Part shown: piece after piece, positions 56,050 through 64,000 of the stretch
Layout: each line of letters opens with the position of its first letter
Numbering within the stretch: position 1 is the stretch's first letter
Assembly (NCBI GenBank): GCA_018269055.1
Contig: JAFDVI010000013.1
Span: 162,190-226,189 of the forward strand
Length of the DNA stretch: 64,000 nucleotides
Reading direction: 5' to 3'
DNA from: Acidobacteriota bacterium
GTDB lineage: Bacteria; Acidobacteriota; Blastocatellia; RBC074
The notes under the pieces: model-generated
What the model was told of the DNA's origin: nothing
What the model saw: only the letters and a program-made list of their open reading frames with translations
The model's database searches: none
Program-made: the position numbers and the translations under genes

Positions 56050-56507
56050 GCAGCAAGTCGTTGCAAATCGTCCGGGAAAGTTTGCAGGCCTACGCCGACC
56101 GAGGCGTCTTTCGCGGGTTCAGCGAAGTCAAAGCCGGACGATTCACTTTCGTCTGGTTCTTTCATCATCCGATGGAATTGAACGTGGATACGGCGAAGCA
56201 TGAATTGCGGTTCAAGCAGTTGCTGCCGGGCATTCCGGCGAAATCCGAGCTTTATTCGGAGTTGAAACGATTTTTGGCGCAGCGGCACGACCGCGAATTG
56301 CCGGAACATCGTTGCGTAGATCGTCGGCGGGCGGAAGTTGTTTGTTCCAATCGAGCGGGGGCGGTTTCGCTTTCGCTGAAGGTCAAAAACAATCAGTACG
56401 CTTACGGCGTCAATCGGATCGTCAATCTGGTGCACGAACTGTTTGTGCATTTGCGCAGCGAGCACCCGGAGTATCTGGTCGAAGTGTTCGACGCGCCTCA
56501 AGAATAA
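56046..56507 (+). CDS. Small cytoplasmic protein of unknown function
   Basis: The 153-residue product is unfamiliar. It is rich in Arg, His and aromatic residues ([33 protein letters not shown]) with two Cys. A helical end ([32 protein letters not shown]) closes it. The ATG overlaps the stop of the split LLM gene (ATGA), which suggests translational coupling within the operon. No leader is present. Function cannot be assigned. Confidence 0.8.
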   Translation: MSSKSLQIVRESLQAYADRGVFRGFSEVKAGRFTFVWFFHHPMELNVDTAKHELRFKQLLPGIPAKSELYSELKRFLAQRHDRELPEHRCVDRRRAEVVCSNRAGAVSLSLKVKNNQYAYGVNRIVNLVHELFVHLRSEHPEYLVEVFDAPQE

Positions 56508-56584
56508 TTTGGAGTGCTACGCCCTCGGCGTGGCCTTGGAAGTCCTGTCGGATTGAAGAACGACAAATAGGGCTGGAACCATCT

Positions 56585-56998
56585 ATGCGACGTTTTCTTG
56601 CATTCGGTTTGATCGTATTGGCATCGGCTTTGTGGATTGTCGGAGCGACGGCGCAATCGCCGAAACGTAACGCCGAAGCACAAAGGCTGAAGAACCCCGA
56701 AACCTCTAACGCCGAATCCGTAGAAGCGGGAAAGACGCTGTATGCACGGTATTGCGCTTCCTGCCACGGCCCGCAGGCGAAAGGCGATGGCGGAATGGCG
56801 CTTTCGGGCGGAACGCCATCGGATTTGACGGACGATCAATGGGATTACGGTTCGACCGACGGTGAAATTTTCGTCGCCATTCGCGATGGAGTTTCCGCCG
56901 ATATGCAGGCGTACAAGGAAAAGCTCAACGAAAAGCAGATTTGGCAAATCGTCAATTTTCTTCGCAGCATTGGCCCGAAATCGAAAGAGGAGAAATAA
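56585..56998 (+). CDS. Exported monoheme cytochrome c
   Basis: From ATG 56585 the product has 137 residues: a Sec leader ([18 protein letters not shown]) and a class I cytochrome c domain with CASCH at 57-61. The axial Met is probably in SADMQAY (near 114), and the helix [14 protein letters not shown] closes the domain. It resembles cytochromes that accept electrons from dehydrogenases in the periplasm. It is encoded just before the two copper monooxygenases, so it may supply or drain their electrons. The longer open frame from 56312 in the same phase is not needed: the heme domain and leader begin at 56585. Confidence 0.92.
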   Translation: MRRFLAFGLIVLASALWIVGATAQSPKRNAEAQRLKNPETSNAESVEAGKTLYARYCASCHGPQAKGDGGMALSGGTPSDLTDDQWDYGSTDGEIFVAIRDGVSADMQAYKEKLNEKQIWQIVNFLRSIGPKSKEEK

Positions 56999-57034
56999 GT
57001 TGTAGCGCGGAAATCAACCTTCAGGAGGTCAGTT

Positions 57035-58351
57035 ATGAAACGCATGTTTGGATTGAGTTTGCTTGGCGCGGTGGCTGCGCTGAGCGTGTTTATGTGGCCG
57101 GGACAGCCCGCGACGACGGCTGCGGTGGCAACGTTCAACAAAGACATTGCACCAATCATCCAGAAAAATTGCCAGACGTGTCATCGTCCTGGCGAAGTCG
57201 CGCCGATGTCGTTTCTGACTTACAAGGAAGTCCGTCCCTGGGCACGGTCCATCCGCGAAGTTGTCGTTTCGCGCCAAATGCCTCCGTGGTTTGCCGATCC
57301 AAACCACGGCGAGTTTTCAAACGACGTGCGGCTGTCGCAGAAAGAAATTGACATCATCACGGCCTGGGTCGAAGGCGGAGCGAAAGAAGGCGATCCAAAA
57401 GATTTGCCGCCCAATCCGAAATTCCACGAAGGCTGGCAAATCGGCAAACCGGATGTTGTGTTGCCGATGACCGCGGAGTTCAACGTTCCTGCCGAAGGCA
57501 CGATTCCATACAAATACTTCGCCGTACCAACCAACTTCACCGAAGACAAATATGTGCAATTTGCCGAAATCCGCCAGGGTGACCGCGCCCACGTGCATCA
57601 CATCATTGTCAGCGTGCGATATCCCGAACACGGCAATTTGCCGGAACCGGGCGAAATCAACCCGAGCGCGCTTGGTTCCATTCGCCGCAATTCGGCGGAG
57701 CGTCCGGCGGATTCCGATGGCCGGTTGGTCGGTTGGGCGCCCGGCGAAGCGCCGTTGGCGCTACGCGACGGCCAGGCCAAGCTGGTCAAAAAAGGCTCGG
57801 TGCTGGTTTTCCAGGTGCATTACACGACCAATGGCGAAGTTGGCAAAGATCGGTCGAGCGTCGGGTTGATCTTTTCAAAAGCGCCGGTTGAAAAACGAGT
57901 CATCACCGCCGGAGCGTCTCAACCCGGTTTCGTCATTCCGGCGGGCGCACCGAATCACGAAGTCACTTCCGAGTTCGCCTTCAAAGAAGACAGCCACATT
58001 GACAGCCTTCACCCGCACATGCACATGCGCGGCAAAGACTTCAAATACACGTTAGTGATGCCCGATGGATCGTCAACCGTTCTGTTGTCCGTTCCGCGCT
58101 GGGATTTCGGCTGGCAGATGACGTATGTGTTCAAACAGGAAGTCTTTGCGCCCAAAGGCAGCAAGCTGGTTTGCGTTGCGCATTACGACAACTCGGCCAA
58201 CAACAAATTCAATCCTGATCCGACCAAAGATGTTCGCTGGGGAGATCAAACCTGGGAAGAGATGATGATCGGGTATGTGGATTACACGCTGGATAAGCAG
58301 GATTTGCGAAAACAGCAATCGCAGGCTGTTTCTCCCAGTTCATCGCGGTAA
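57035..58351 (+). CDS. Heme c - copper type II monooxygenase fusion (PHM/DBM-like), copy A
   Basis: The 438-residue product has a Sec leader (about 5-30). A short heme segment follows with CQTCH at 46-50 and MPPWFADP (about 82-89). The rest is a copper monooxygenase domain related to peptidylglycine alpha-hydroxylating and dopamine beta-monooxygenases. Likely Cu-H ligands are His186/188/189 (AHVHH) and His262 (QVHYTT); likely Cu-M ligands are His328/330 (HPHMHMRGK) and Met410/411 (EEMM). Eukaryotic relatives hydroxylate an unactivated C-H bond with O2 and ascorbate; here the heme may supply electrons instead. AGGAGG precedes the ATG. A near-duplicate follows. Confidence 0.88.
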   Translation: MKRMFGLSLLGAVAALSVFMWPGQPATTAAVATFNKDIAPIIQKNCQTCHRPGEVAPMSFLTYKEVRPWARSIREVVVSRQMPPWFADPNHGEFSNDVRLSQKEIDIITAWVEGGAKEGDPKDLPPNPKFHEGWQIGKPDVVLPMTAEFNVPAEGTIPYKYFAVPTNFTEDKYVQFAEIRQGDRAHVHHIIVSVRYPEHGNLPEPGEINPSALGSIRRNSAERPADSDGRLVGWAPGEAPLALRDGQAKLVKKGSVLVFQVHYTTNGEVGKDRSSVGLIFSKAPVEKRVITAGASQPGFVIPAGAPNHEVTSEFAFKEDSHIDSLHPHMHMRGKDFKYTLVMPDGSSTVLLSVPRWDFGWQMTYVFKQEVFAPKGSKLVCVAHYDNSANNKFNPDPTKDVRWGDQTWEEMMIGYVDYTLDKQDLRKQQSQAVSPSSSR

Positions 58352-58367
58352 ATCATAAGAAGCGAGG

Positions 58368-58446
58368 GTAGCGCAACCAGCCATGGTTGCGGTGCTTCCT
58401 AATCTCGAGTTTGCAGAAGCCACGCAACCATGGCTGGTTGCGCTAC
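58368..58446. repeat. GTAG/CTAC-bounded palindromic element, copy 5
   Basis: The 24-nt arms at 58368-58391 and 58423-58446 are identical to those of the copy at 21574-21653 and perfectly complementary. The 31-base loop has no similarity to that of the other copy. It sits between the tandem copper monooxygenase genes, 16 bases after the stop codon of copy A. Confidence 0.9.
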
Positions 58447-58465
58447 GGTTTCATAGGAGGAACAC

Positions 58466-59917
58466 ATGAAAAGATTGATTGCAATCACGTTCGCACTCTT
58501 CGCAATCACCGCGATGGCGATCAATGTCGGCAACAGTTCCGCGATGACTGCTGCTCCGACTTTTACCAAAGACGTAGCGCCGATCATTTTCAACAAATGC
58601 GCCAATTGCCATCGCCCGGGCGAAGTCGCGCCGATGTCGCTGACTTCCTACGCCGAAGTGCGTCCGTGGAGCAAAGCCATCCGCGAAGAAGTCGCTGGGC
58701 GCGCGATGCCGCCGTGGTTTGCCGACCCGCAAACTTCAACGCTGCATTTCAGCAACGATCGGCGATTGAGCGAACAGGAAATTAAAACCATTCTTGATTG
58801 GGTGGACGCCGGAGCGCCCAAAGGCAACGACAAGGATTTACCCCAAATGCCGAAATACGCCGCCGGGTGGACATTTGGCGAACCGGATTTGGTGATTGAA
58901 ATGCCGATTGATTTTGAAGTTCCCGCTGAAGGTGAACTACCAATGCAGAACTTTTACGTCCCGGTTCCGTTTAGCGAAGAGCGATGGGTTGAAAAAGTCG
59001 AACTTCGTCCGGGGAATCCGGCAGTCGTGCATCATTCGATTGCCAATGTGGTGAACCTTCCCGCCGGGACGAAGATCGTTAATGGCAAAGCAGTTAGCGG
59101 TAACGCTTCGGATTCGGCGCTCAACAGTCAATCGGCAAGGGAAACCGGTGGATTGAGCGAAGGGGGCGCTCCCAGAGCTTCACGCGAAGTCGTTTTGAGC
59201 CAGGATTCCTTTGCGCGTTCCGGCGCGTTCAAACTGGTCGGGCAGGCGCCGGGCAAAGGCTTCGAACGGCATCATCCCGGCACGGCAAAACGCATTCTGC
59301 CGGGCATGTTCATTCAGTTCAACATGCACTACCAACCGAGCGGGCGACCTGAAAAAGATCGTTCCCGACTTGGTTTGTGGTTCGCCAAACAGCCGCCGAA
59401 ATACGAAGTCCTGACCAAAGGCGTCACCGACAACGTATTCATCGAAGGCAAAGAACTGGCCGAAACTCGTATGGTCAACGGCAAAGAAATCAAAATCCGC
59501 GGTCGCATTCCCAACATTCCGCCGAACGTGGACAACTGGGAAATCAGCGCCGAAACGCCGATCAAAGAAGACATCACGCTGTATGCCTTTGCCCCGCACA
59601 TGCATTTGCGCGGCAAAGACATCAAATACACCTTGATCTGGCCGGATGGACGAAAGCAGGTACTGCTGGATGTGCCGAAGTTTGATTTCAACTGGCAGTT
59701 GCATTACGAACTGGCCGAGCCGTTAAAGATTCCTGCGGGCAGCCGCATTCACGCTGTTGCGCATTACGACAATTCGATCAGGAACCGTTACAACCCCGCG
59801 CCGAACAAAGAAGTGTTTTGGAGCGAGCAAAGTTGGGATGAAATGTTCATCCCATGGTTTGAATACACTGTGGACAGCAAACTGCTGACCAAGCCCGCTC
59901 AAAGCGCGAGCAAATAA
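58466..59917 (+). CDS. Heme c - copper type II monooxygenase fusion (PHM/DBM-like), copy B
   Basis: The 483-residue paralogue of the previous gene has a Sec leader (about 3-22), CANCH at 45-49 and MPPWFADPQ. Copper-ligand candidates match copy [31 protein letters not shown] and SWDEMF. It is about 45 residues longer than copy A; a large part of this is an insertion around [14 protein letters not shown] and [14 protein letters not shown]. Both copies keep the KDxxPI...C.[11 protein letters not shown] opening, so they derive from one duplication and then diverged. They may form a heterodimer or act on two substrates of one pathway. TAGGAGG precedes the ATG. Confidence 0.88.
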   Translation: MKRLIAITFALFAITAMAINVGNSSAMTAAPTFTKDVAPIIFNKCANCHRPGEVAPMSLTSYAEVRPWSKAIREEVAGRAMPPWFADPQTSTLHFSNDRRLSEQEIKTILDWVDAGAPKGNDKDLPQMPKYAAGWTFGEPDLVIEMPIDFEVPAEGELPMQNFYVPVPFSEERWVEKVELRPGNPAVVHHSIANVVNLPAGTKIVNGKAVSGNASDSALNSQSARETGGLSEGGAPRASREVVLSQDSFARSGAFKLVGQAPGKGFERHHPGTAKRILPGMFIQFNMHYQPSGRPEKDRSRLGLWFAKQPPKYEVLTKGVTDNVFIEGKELAETRMVNGKEIKIRGRIPNIPPNVDNWEISAETPIKEDITLYAFAPHMHLRGKDIKYTLIWPDGRKQVLLDVPKFDFNWQLHYELAEPLKIPAGSRIHAVAHYDNSIRNRYNPAPNKEVFWSEQSWDEMFIPWFEYTVDSKLLTKPAQSASK

Positions 59918-59922
59918 CATGA

Positions 59923-59985
59923 GTAGGGCAATCTGCCGAGATTGCCCTGTTTCCCCAATCAGGCAACCTCGGCAGGTTGCTTTAC
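59923..59985. repeat. GTAG/CTAC-type palindromic element, copy 6
   Basis: GTAGGGCAATCTGCCGAG at the left and AACCTCGGCAGGTTGCTTTAC at the right form imperfect outer arms. The left arm folds on itself (GGGCAATCT...AGATTGCCC). Its layout matches the copy at 12272-12351 (GAGCAAGCTGCCGAGC). It lies just after copper monooxygenase copy B. Confidence 0.7.
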
Positions 59986-60004
59986 TTTTATCGAGGAGAA
60001 GGTA

Positions 60005-60763
60005 ATGAACGCGATCAAAACAACTCTTGTCATTTCGATGTTGGCGGTTTTCGCCGTGGCTTCTCAGGCCCCTAAATCGCCGGAACCACCTTTGTCCGAT
60101 ACGCGGCTGACGATTCACACGCTGGTGCGCGAAGACATTTTCGCGGGCTTCCTGCAAAACGACGCAACGCGCATGGCCAGAGGTGAAAAGAACATCGAAC
60201 TGTTGATGGACAAGCGCCCTGAATCAAAAGCGGAATTGCTGGCCTGGAAAGGCGGCGCGACGCTGTATCACGCCGTTCGCGCTTTGGAAGCAAAGCGGCA
60301 GGATGAATTCAAACAAAAATATCAACTCTCGCTCGACACGTTTGAACAGGCCCACAAGCTTCAACCGGGCAACCCCGGTATTGCCGCTGTCGAAGGCGGA
60401 AGCAACGCTTTGTTCGCCGATCAACTGCCGAAGGAATTGCAAGCCGCTGCCTGGGAGCGGGCTTACACTTCGTACAAACTTTTGTGGAAAATGCAGGGCG
60501 CGATGGCCGAAAAGCTCCCCGTACATTTGAAAGGCGAACTGCTGGGCGGATTGGCGCAAGCTGCCATCCGCACAGGCCGCACCGAAGAAGCCAATCAGTA
60601 CCTGGACAAAATTCTGGCCGTGTTGCCCGGCTCGCCTTATGAACCGATTGCCAAACAGTGGAAAGCAAACCCGAAATCGGCGGCGGGTTCCAGTATCACT
60701 TGCATGACCTGCCACGATGACGGTCGCCTCGCGTCTCGTCTGACGGCGCTCAACGGCAAATAA
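60005..60763 (+). CDS. Exported TPR-like protein with C-terminal heme c motif
   Basis: From ATG 60005 the product has 252 residues: a Sec leader (LVISMLAVFAVASQ) and several helices with TPR-like pairs (TLYHAVRALEAKRQDEF, LAQAAIRTGRTEEANQYLDK). One CxxCH motif, CMTCH, is at 233-237, only 16 residues from the end. A single heme at the C-terminus of a helical scaffold is unusual. I infer a docking protein that brings electron-transfer partners of the cluster together. GAGGAGA precedes the ATG. Confidence 0.82.
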   Translation: MNAIKTTLVISMLAVFAVASQAPKSPEPPLSDTRLTIHTLVREDIFAGFLQNDATRMARGEKNIELLMDKRPESKAELLAWKGGATLYHAVRALEAKRQDEFKQKYQLSLDTFEQAHKLQPGNPGIAAVEGGSNALFADQLPKELQAAAWERAYTSYKLLWKMQGAMAEKLPVHLKGELLGGLAQAAIRTGRTEEANQYLDKILAVLPGSPYEPIAKQWKANPKSAAGSSITCMTCHDDGRLASRLTALNGK

Positions 60764-60779
60764 TTGCCGAATAACATAA

Positions 60780-60951
60780 CTACGAATGATCACAAATCCG
60801 CGCGAATAAAAGACCGGCACCCACAAAAATCACAGAAGGCACAAAACTGATGGCGATGATTTTGTGTCTTTTGTGTTATTTGTGATGATGAACCTCTTCA
60901 GTCCATTGAAGGAAGCTGTGGCTCATTCGTGTCATTCGTGTTTATTCGTAG
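60780..60951. repeat. Complex intergenic inverted repeat (TTTGTG/ATTCGTG type)
   Basis: The outer arms CTACGAAT... (60780 on) and ...ATTCGTAG (to 60951) enclose an inner pair, CACAAAAATCACAG and TGTGTTATTTGTG. It fills the gap between the TPR-like and the next gene and resembles the CTTCGTG repeat at 36814-36886 in style. Confidence 0.6.
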
Positions 60952-60980
60952 TTGAACCTTTTCCCACTCAAGTTACCGCA

Positions 60981-61547
60981 ATGACACGAATCCTGATTCT
61001 CGCGCTGCTGATCTTCCAACCGCTGTTCCAGCAAGCCGGCCAAAAACCTTCGCGTCCGACGGAACCGACCGATCCGATGCCGCCGCCGAACATGGATTAC
61101 TTCGTCGGTTCCTGGGAATTTGACTGGAACGTCCCCGAATCACCGCTCGGCCCGGCTGGCAAATTCAAAGGCAAAGAGACGTACAAGAAGATCAACGCGA
61201 CGACGTATGAAAGCGTGATCGAAGGCGAAGGCCCGACAGGCGCGCTCAAAGGCAAAGCGACAACCGTTTACAACGAAAAAGACAAACAAGTCACGCGCAC
61301 TGAAACCGGATTGTTTGGCAACGTGACAATCAAAAAGACGGGCCCGATTGGCGGCGACCTCGGCGGGTATTACACGATCTTCTGGGAAACCGAACCGATC
61401 AAAAAAGCAGGCAAAACCATCAAGCTGAAAGGCAAAACGCAGATGTTATCGCCTGCGCATTACCGGTTGCAGGTGCAAATTTCGGTGGATGGCGGACTGT
61501 ACACCAACTTCGGCAATCCATGGTTTCGCAAAGCGGAAGGTCAATGA
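60981..61547 (+). CDS. Small exported beta-rich protein (DUF1579-like)
   Basis: From ATG 60981 the product has 188 residues with a Sec leader ([15 protein letters not shown]) and a Pro-rich linker. A beta-sheet-rich domain follows ([53 protein letters not shown]). The opening YFVGSW is typical of lipocalin-like DUF1579 proteins. Function is unknown; ligand binding is the usual guess. It sits between the cytochrome-like and quinoprotein genes of the cluster, so an accessory role is possible. Confidence 0.8.
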   Translation: MTRILILALLIFQPLFQQAGQKPSRPTEPTDPMPPPNMDYFVGSWEFDWNVPESPLGPAGKFKGKETYKKINATTYESVIEGEGPTGALKGKATTVYNEKDKQVTRTETGLFGNVTIKKTGPIGGDLGGYYTIFWETEPIKKAGKTIKLKGKTQMLSPAHYRLQVQISVDGGLYTNFGNPWFRKAEGQ

Positions 61548-61552
61548 CGGTG

Positions 61553-61677
61553 CGGAACAGGGAGCGGTAGCGACCTGGTCGCCTTACTGACCTGATACCT
61601 TCCGAATTAACTGATGCGCTTTCCAAACCAACGCTGCGCTTCAACATATCACCCCGTCGCTACCGCTCCGGGTTCCG
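61553..61677. repeat. GTCGCTACCGCTC-type inverted repeat, full copy
   Basis: CGGAACAGGGAGCGGTAGCG (from 61553) and 61656-61677 are complementary with two mismatches over 22 positions. A single arm of the same type lies at 13614-13639. It starts 6 bases behind the stop codon of the previous gene. Confidence 0.8.
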
Positions 61678-61704
61678 TACCGATTCCTCAATTGAGCAAG
61701 CCGC

Positions 61705-63564
61705 ATGAAAACACGCCACAAAACTCTCATCGGAATTCTGACCCTTGCAATTTTCATTTTTGCCCTCCTTTTCACTTCCAAGCCTGAGTCTTCCATCGCA
61801 GCACAAACTCAAACCGGCGCGACTTCCGCCGAAGGCGCGGCTTTGTATAAACAGCGTTGCGCCGTCTGCCACGACGAACCGCAAGAGCGTGTGCCGCCGC
61901 TGTTTCTGATTCGTCGCCGCTCCGCCGAAGACGTGATTCAAACGCTGACCAGCGGCGTGATGAAACAGCAAGCAAAAGGCTTGACTGAAGACCAGATTCG
62001 CCAGCTTGCCATTTACCTGACCGGCAAACAGCCGGGCGCGCCAATCAACAATCTGGACGCAAACAAATGCACAGGCGCTCCGCCGCCGATCAAACTCAGC
62101 GCTGGTGATTGGAATGGTTGGGGACGCGATCTGGACAACACGCGCTTTCAACCGAAACCCGGCATCAAACCCGAAGACATTCCGAAGCTGAAGGTGAAAT
62201 GGGCGTTCGCGCATCCTGGGCCGATGGCGACCGGGCAGCCGACGGTGATCGGTGACCGGTTGTTTTTGACGACCGAAGCTGGCTACATCTTCAGTCTGAA
62301 CGCGCAAACTGGTTGCACCTATTGGGTAGCGAACGCTGGTTCCGCCGTGCGAGCGGCAATGAGCGTCGCTGCATTGCCGGCGAAAGGAAAATTCGCGCTT
62401 TATCTGGGCGACGAACGCTCAACGGTTCAGGCGCTCGATGCCGACACCGGCAAGCTGATTTGGAAAACAAAAATCGAAGATCATTTTCTGGCGCGCATTA
62501 CAGGATCGCCCGTTGTTTACGGCAATCGCATTTATGTTCCGCTTTCGTCCTTTGAAGAAACCGCCGGGCGAGACTCAAAGTACGAATGCTGCACCTTTCG
62601 CGGCAGCGTCGTTGCGCTCGACCGATTCACCGGCAAAGTCATCTGGAAAAGCTTCACCGTTCAGGATGCGCCCAAACCCTTCAAGAAAAACTCCGCAGGC
62701 ACGCAGATGTACGGCCCGGCAGGCGGCGCAATCTGGTCGGCTCCAACCGTGGACGCCAAACGCGGCGTGCTGTATGTCGGGACAGGCAATTCTTACACCG
62801 ATGTCGAAACCGCGCACACCGACGCGATCATGGCGTTTGATCTGGCGACGGGCAAAGTTCGCTGGACGAATCAGTTGATGCCCAAAGACAATTTTCTGGT
62901 CGGATGCCGCCAACCCGGCGCAGGCAATTGCCCGGATCAAGCCGGGCCGGATTATGACTTCGGCAGTTCGGTTATCTTGCGAACGCTGCCCAACGGCAAG
63001 CAGGTGATTTTGGCTGGGCAAAAATCCGGCGTGATGTACGCGCTCGACCCAAACAATCAGGGCAAAAAGATTTGGGAAGCGAAAGTCGGCGGCGGTGGCG
63101 CGCTCGGCGGCATTGAATGGGGCTTTGCGGCGGACAACGAAACCGTCTTCGTTCCCGTAGCTGATGTCAGCGGAGCCGCGCGCAAACCCGGCATCACAGC
63201 ATTCAAGATTGCGACGGGCGAAAAGCTCTGGCACGTGCCTGCGTCTCCGCCAAAATGCGCTTGGGGAACTGTGCGTTGTTTGAACTCGCAATCGGCAGCG
63301 GCGACAGCGATTCCCGGCGCAATCTTTTCCGGCACCGCCGACGGCATCCTGCGCGCTTATTCAGCGAAGGATGGCGCAATCCTATGGAGCTACGACACCG
63401 CGCAAGCGATTCAAACAGTAAACGCTGGAGTGACTAAAGGCGGCACACTCGACGGTGGCGGCCCGGTTGTGGTGAATGGAGTTCTTTATACAAACTCCGG
63501 TTACGGACGCTTGATTGGCCAGCCGGGGAATTTGCTGCTGGCGTTTTCGGTGGACGGGAAGTAG
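61705..63564 (+). CDS. Polyvinyl-alcohol-dehydrogenase-like heme quinoprotein
   Basis: The 619-residue product has a membrane or Sec leader ([15 protein letters not shown]). A cytochrome c domain follows (about 40-110, CAVCH at 52-56). A PQQ-type eight-bladed propeller then begins with [19 protein letters not shown] (about 132-150). Blades with docking motifs include [26 protein letters not shown] and [13 protein letters not shown]. The segment [12 protein letters not shown] and the N-terminal heme are typical of polyvinyl-alcohol dehydrogenases and related secondary-alcohol quinoproteins. It would oxidise an alcohol in the periplasm and pass electrons through its own heme. The actual substrate is not known. 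It is the last gene of the cluster. Confidence 0.88.
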   Translation: MKTRHKTLIGILTLAIFIFALLFTSKPESSIAAQTQTGATSAEGAALYKQRCAVCHDEPQERVPPLFLIRRRSAEDVIQTLTSGVMKQQAKGLTEDQIRQLAIYLTGKQPGAPINNLDANKCTGAPPPIKLSAGDWNGWGRDLDNTRFQPKPGIKPEDIPKLKVKWAFAHPGPMATGQPTVIGDRLFLTTEAGYIFSLNAQTGCTYWVANAGSAVRAAMSVAALPAKGKFALYLGDERSTVQALDADTGKLIWKTKIEDHFLARITGSPVVYGNRIYVPLSSFEETAGRDSKYECCTFRGSVVALDRFTGKVIWKSFTVQDAPKPFKKNSAGTQMYGPAGGAIWSAPTVDAKRGVLYVGTGNSYTDVETAHTDAIMAFDLATGKVRWTNQLMPKDNFLVGCRQPGAGNCPDQAGPDYDFGSSVILRTLPNGKQVILAGQKSGVMYALDPNNQGKKIWEAKVGGGGALGGIEWGFAADNETVFVPVADVSGAARKPGITAFKIATGEKLWHVPASPPKCAWGTVRCLNSQSAAATAIPGAIFSGTADGILRAYSAKDGAILWSYDTAQAIQTVNAGVTKGGTLDGGGPVVVNGVLYTNSGYGRLIGQPGNLLLAFSVDGK

Positions 63565-63568
63565 CTGC

Positions 63569-63675
63569 GACTTACGCCAAAAAGCATGGAGTCCAAGCTT
63601 TAGCTTGCTTCACCGCATTGCTGAAGCAGCCTGAAGGCTGAACTCCATGCTCGTTTGCAGAATTTCGCGTAAGTC
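63569..63675. repeat. Nested inverted repeat after the quinoprotein
   Basis: Outer arms GACTTACGC (63569-63577) and GCGTAAGTC (63667-63675) enclose AGCATGGAGT...ACTCCATGC and, inside, GCTTCA/TGAAGC. It may serve as a terminator for the cluster. Confidence 0.75.
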
Positions 63676-63769
63676 CTGATAGCAAGATTCGGTTGTTGTA
63701 CCGTGTGACCGGCGTTATGCTGACAAGGGAGCAGGCGAGCAGCGGAAAAACGTTGATGGCTTATGAGCC

Positions 63770-64000
63770 GCTTCTTCGCCGCGGAGCGGCGGCTGAGTTT
63801 AGCTCGGCATTTTCAACGCTTGTCTTTACCCAAATCTTTTCACGGAATTGGTTTGTCTCAGCCCGCGAAGGCGGGCGGCGAGCATATAGCCTGGGGTGGA
63901 GCGCAACGGCGCGAAACCCCAGGAAAAACGCGAAATTAAGGCAACAGCCCGCGAGAGCGGGCGACAGTTGCGTTAAGCGACGAGACGTTATTTTTCACAC
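63770..64000. repeat. Mosaic of palindromes at the right edge
   Basis: After 63676 no gene is supported up to the window end. The DNA contains GCCCGCGAAGGCGGGC (63861-63876), CCTGGGGT...ACCCCAGG (63890-63923) and GCCCGCGAGAGCGGGC (63947-63962), the last inside GCAAC...GTTGC. A GC-rich CGCCGC...GCGGCG stem lies near 63778. It is similar in style to 16557-16735. Confidence 0.7.

Noticed and set aside
56312..56998. Longer form of the monoheme cytochrome
   Set aside because: The first 91 codons overlap the preceding gene in another frame; the export signal begins at 56585.
1..64000. CRISPR array, tRNA/rRNA genes, prophage or IS transposase
   Set aside because: No regularly spaced direct repeats, cloverleaf-type sequence, phage gene or transposase frame was seen. 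The repeats present are inverted and dispersed. tRNA absence is judged by eye only.

Overview
The window looks like a chromosomal stretch from an Acidobacteriota bacterium, most probably of the Blastocatellia/Solibacter type. This is inferred from gene content: two very long Oar-type TonB-dependent receptors with an N-terminal carboxypeptidase-regulatory domain, quinoproteins of the kind abundant in that phylum, several secreted multi-domain c-type cytochromes, DUF1501/DUF1549 proteins, and many Tat- or Sec-exported enzymes in short, often single-gene transcription units. I saw no rRNA, tRNA, phage, integrase, transposase or CRISPR array. No 16S or other phylogenetic marker is present, so the taxonomic placement is not secured.

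Layout. Bases 1-3379 (minus) hold a triple-domain glycosyltransferase that runs off the left edge. Bases 3832-9330 hold a secreted beta-helix protein, a small exported protein, an SDR oxidoreductase and a VIT-VWA-TonB fusion. Bases 9342-10598 form a compact manganese module: promoter, yybP-ykoY riboswitch, overlapping intrinsic terminator and TerC-family exporter. Bases 10803-19081 carry an MHS-type symporter, an exported esterase, a Tat-exported TIM-barrel protein, a quinoprotein with a diheme cytochrome c beside it, and a LarA-like protein. Bases 19209-19858 are a PIN/antitoxin pair. Bases 19926-26598 hold a carboxylesterase, a second exported esterase and TonB receptor 1. Bases 27045-36811 hold a degenerate M28 peptidase, a D-serine-dehydratase-like PLP enzyme, a formylglycine-generating-type lipoprotein, an NHL propeller, a DUF1905 protein, a DUF1549 cytochrome-like protein and a beta-helix/diheme cytochrome pair. 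Bases 36897-43513 (minus) hold a DUF1501 protein, a DUF5615/DUF433 pair and a giant 1485-residue diheme, toroid and HEAT protein. Bases 43694-52563 hold an orphan sugar-binding lipoprotein, TonB receptor 2, a DUF1801 protein, an exported hydrolase, a methyltransferase and an unknown exported protein.

The most coherent unit is 53136-63564, where all genes lie on the plus strand. It starts with a good sigma70-like promoter overlapped by a TetR-type palindrome. There follow a Tat-exported thiamine-diphosphate enzyme, an F420-type LLM oxidoreductase split by one stop codon, an unknown protein, a monoheme cytochrome c, two tandem proteins that each fuse a c-type heme motif to a PHM/DBM-like copper monooxygenase, a TPR-like protein with a C-terminal heme motif, a small exported protein, and a polyvinyl-alcohol-dehydrogenase-like heme quinoprotein. 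I infer a periplasmic oxidation pathway in which hydroxylation, alcohol oxidation and C-C bond chemistry share an electron-transfer chain. The substrate is unknown.

Intergenic DNA is unusually rich in palindromes. One family, bounded by GTAG...CTAC, occurs at least six times with different loops. Two copies have identical 24-nt arms although they lie 37 kb apart. Other families include a perfect 27-bp inverted repeat (10601-10674), the AGGATT-type repeat, the CTTCGTG-type repeat, the GTCGCTACCGCTC type, and mosaics of short palindromes at 16557-16735 and 63770-64000.
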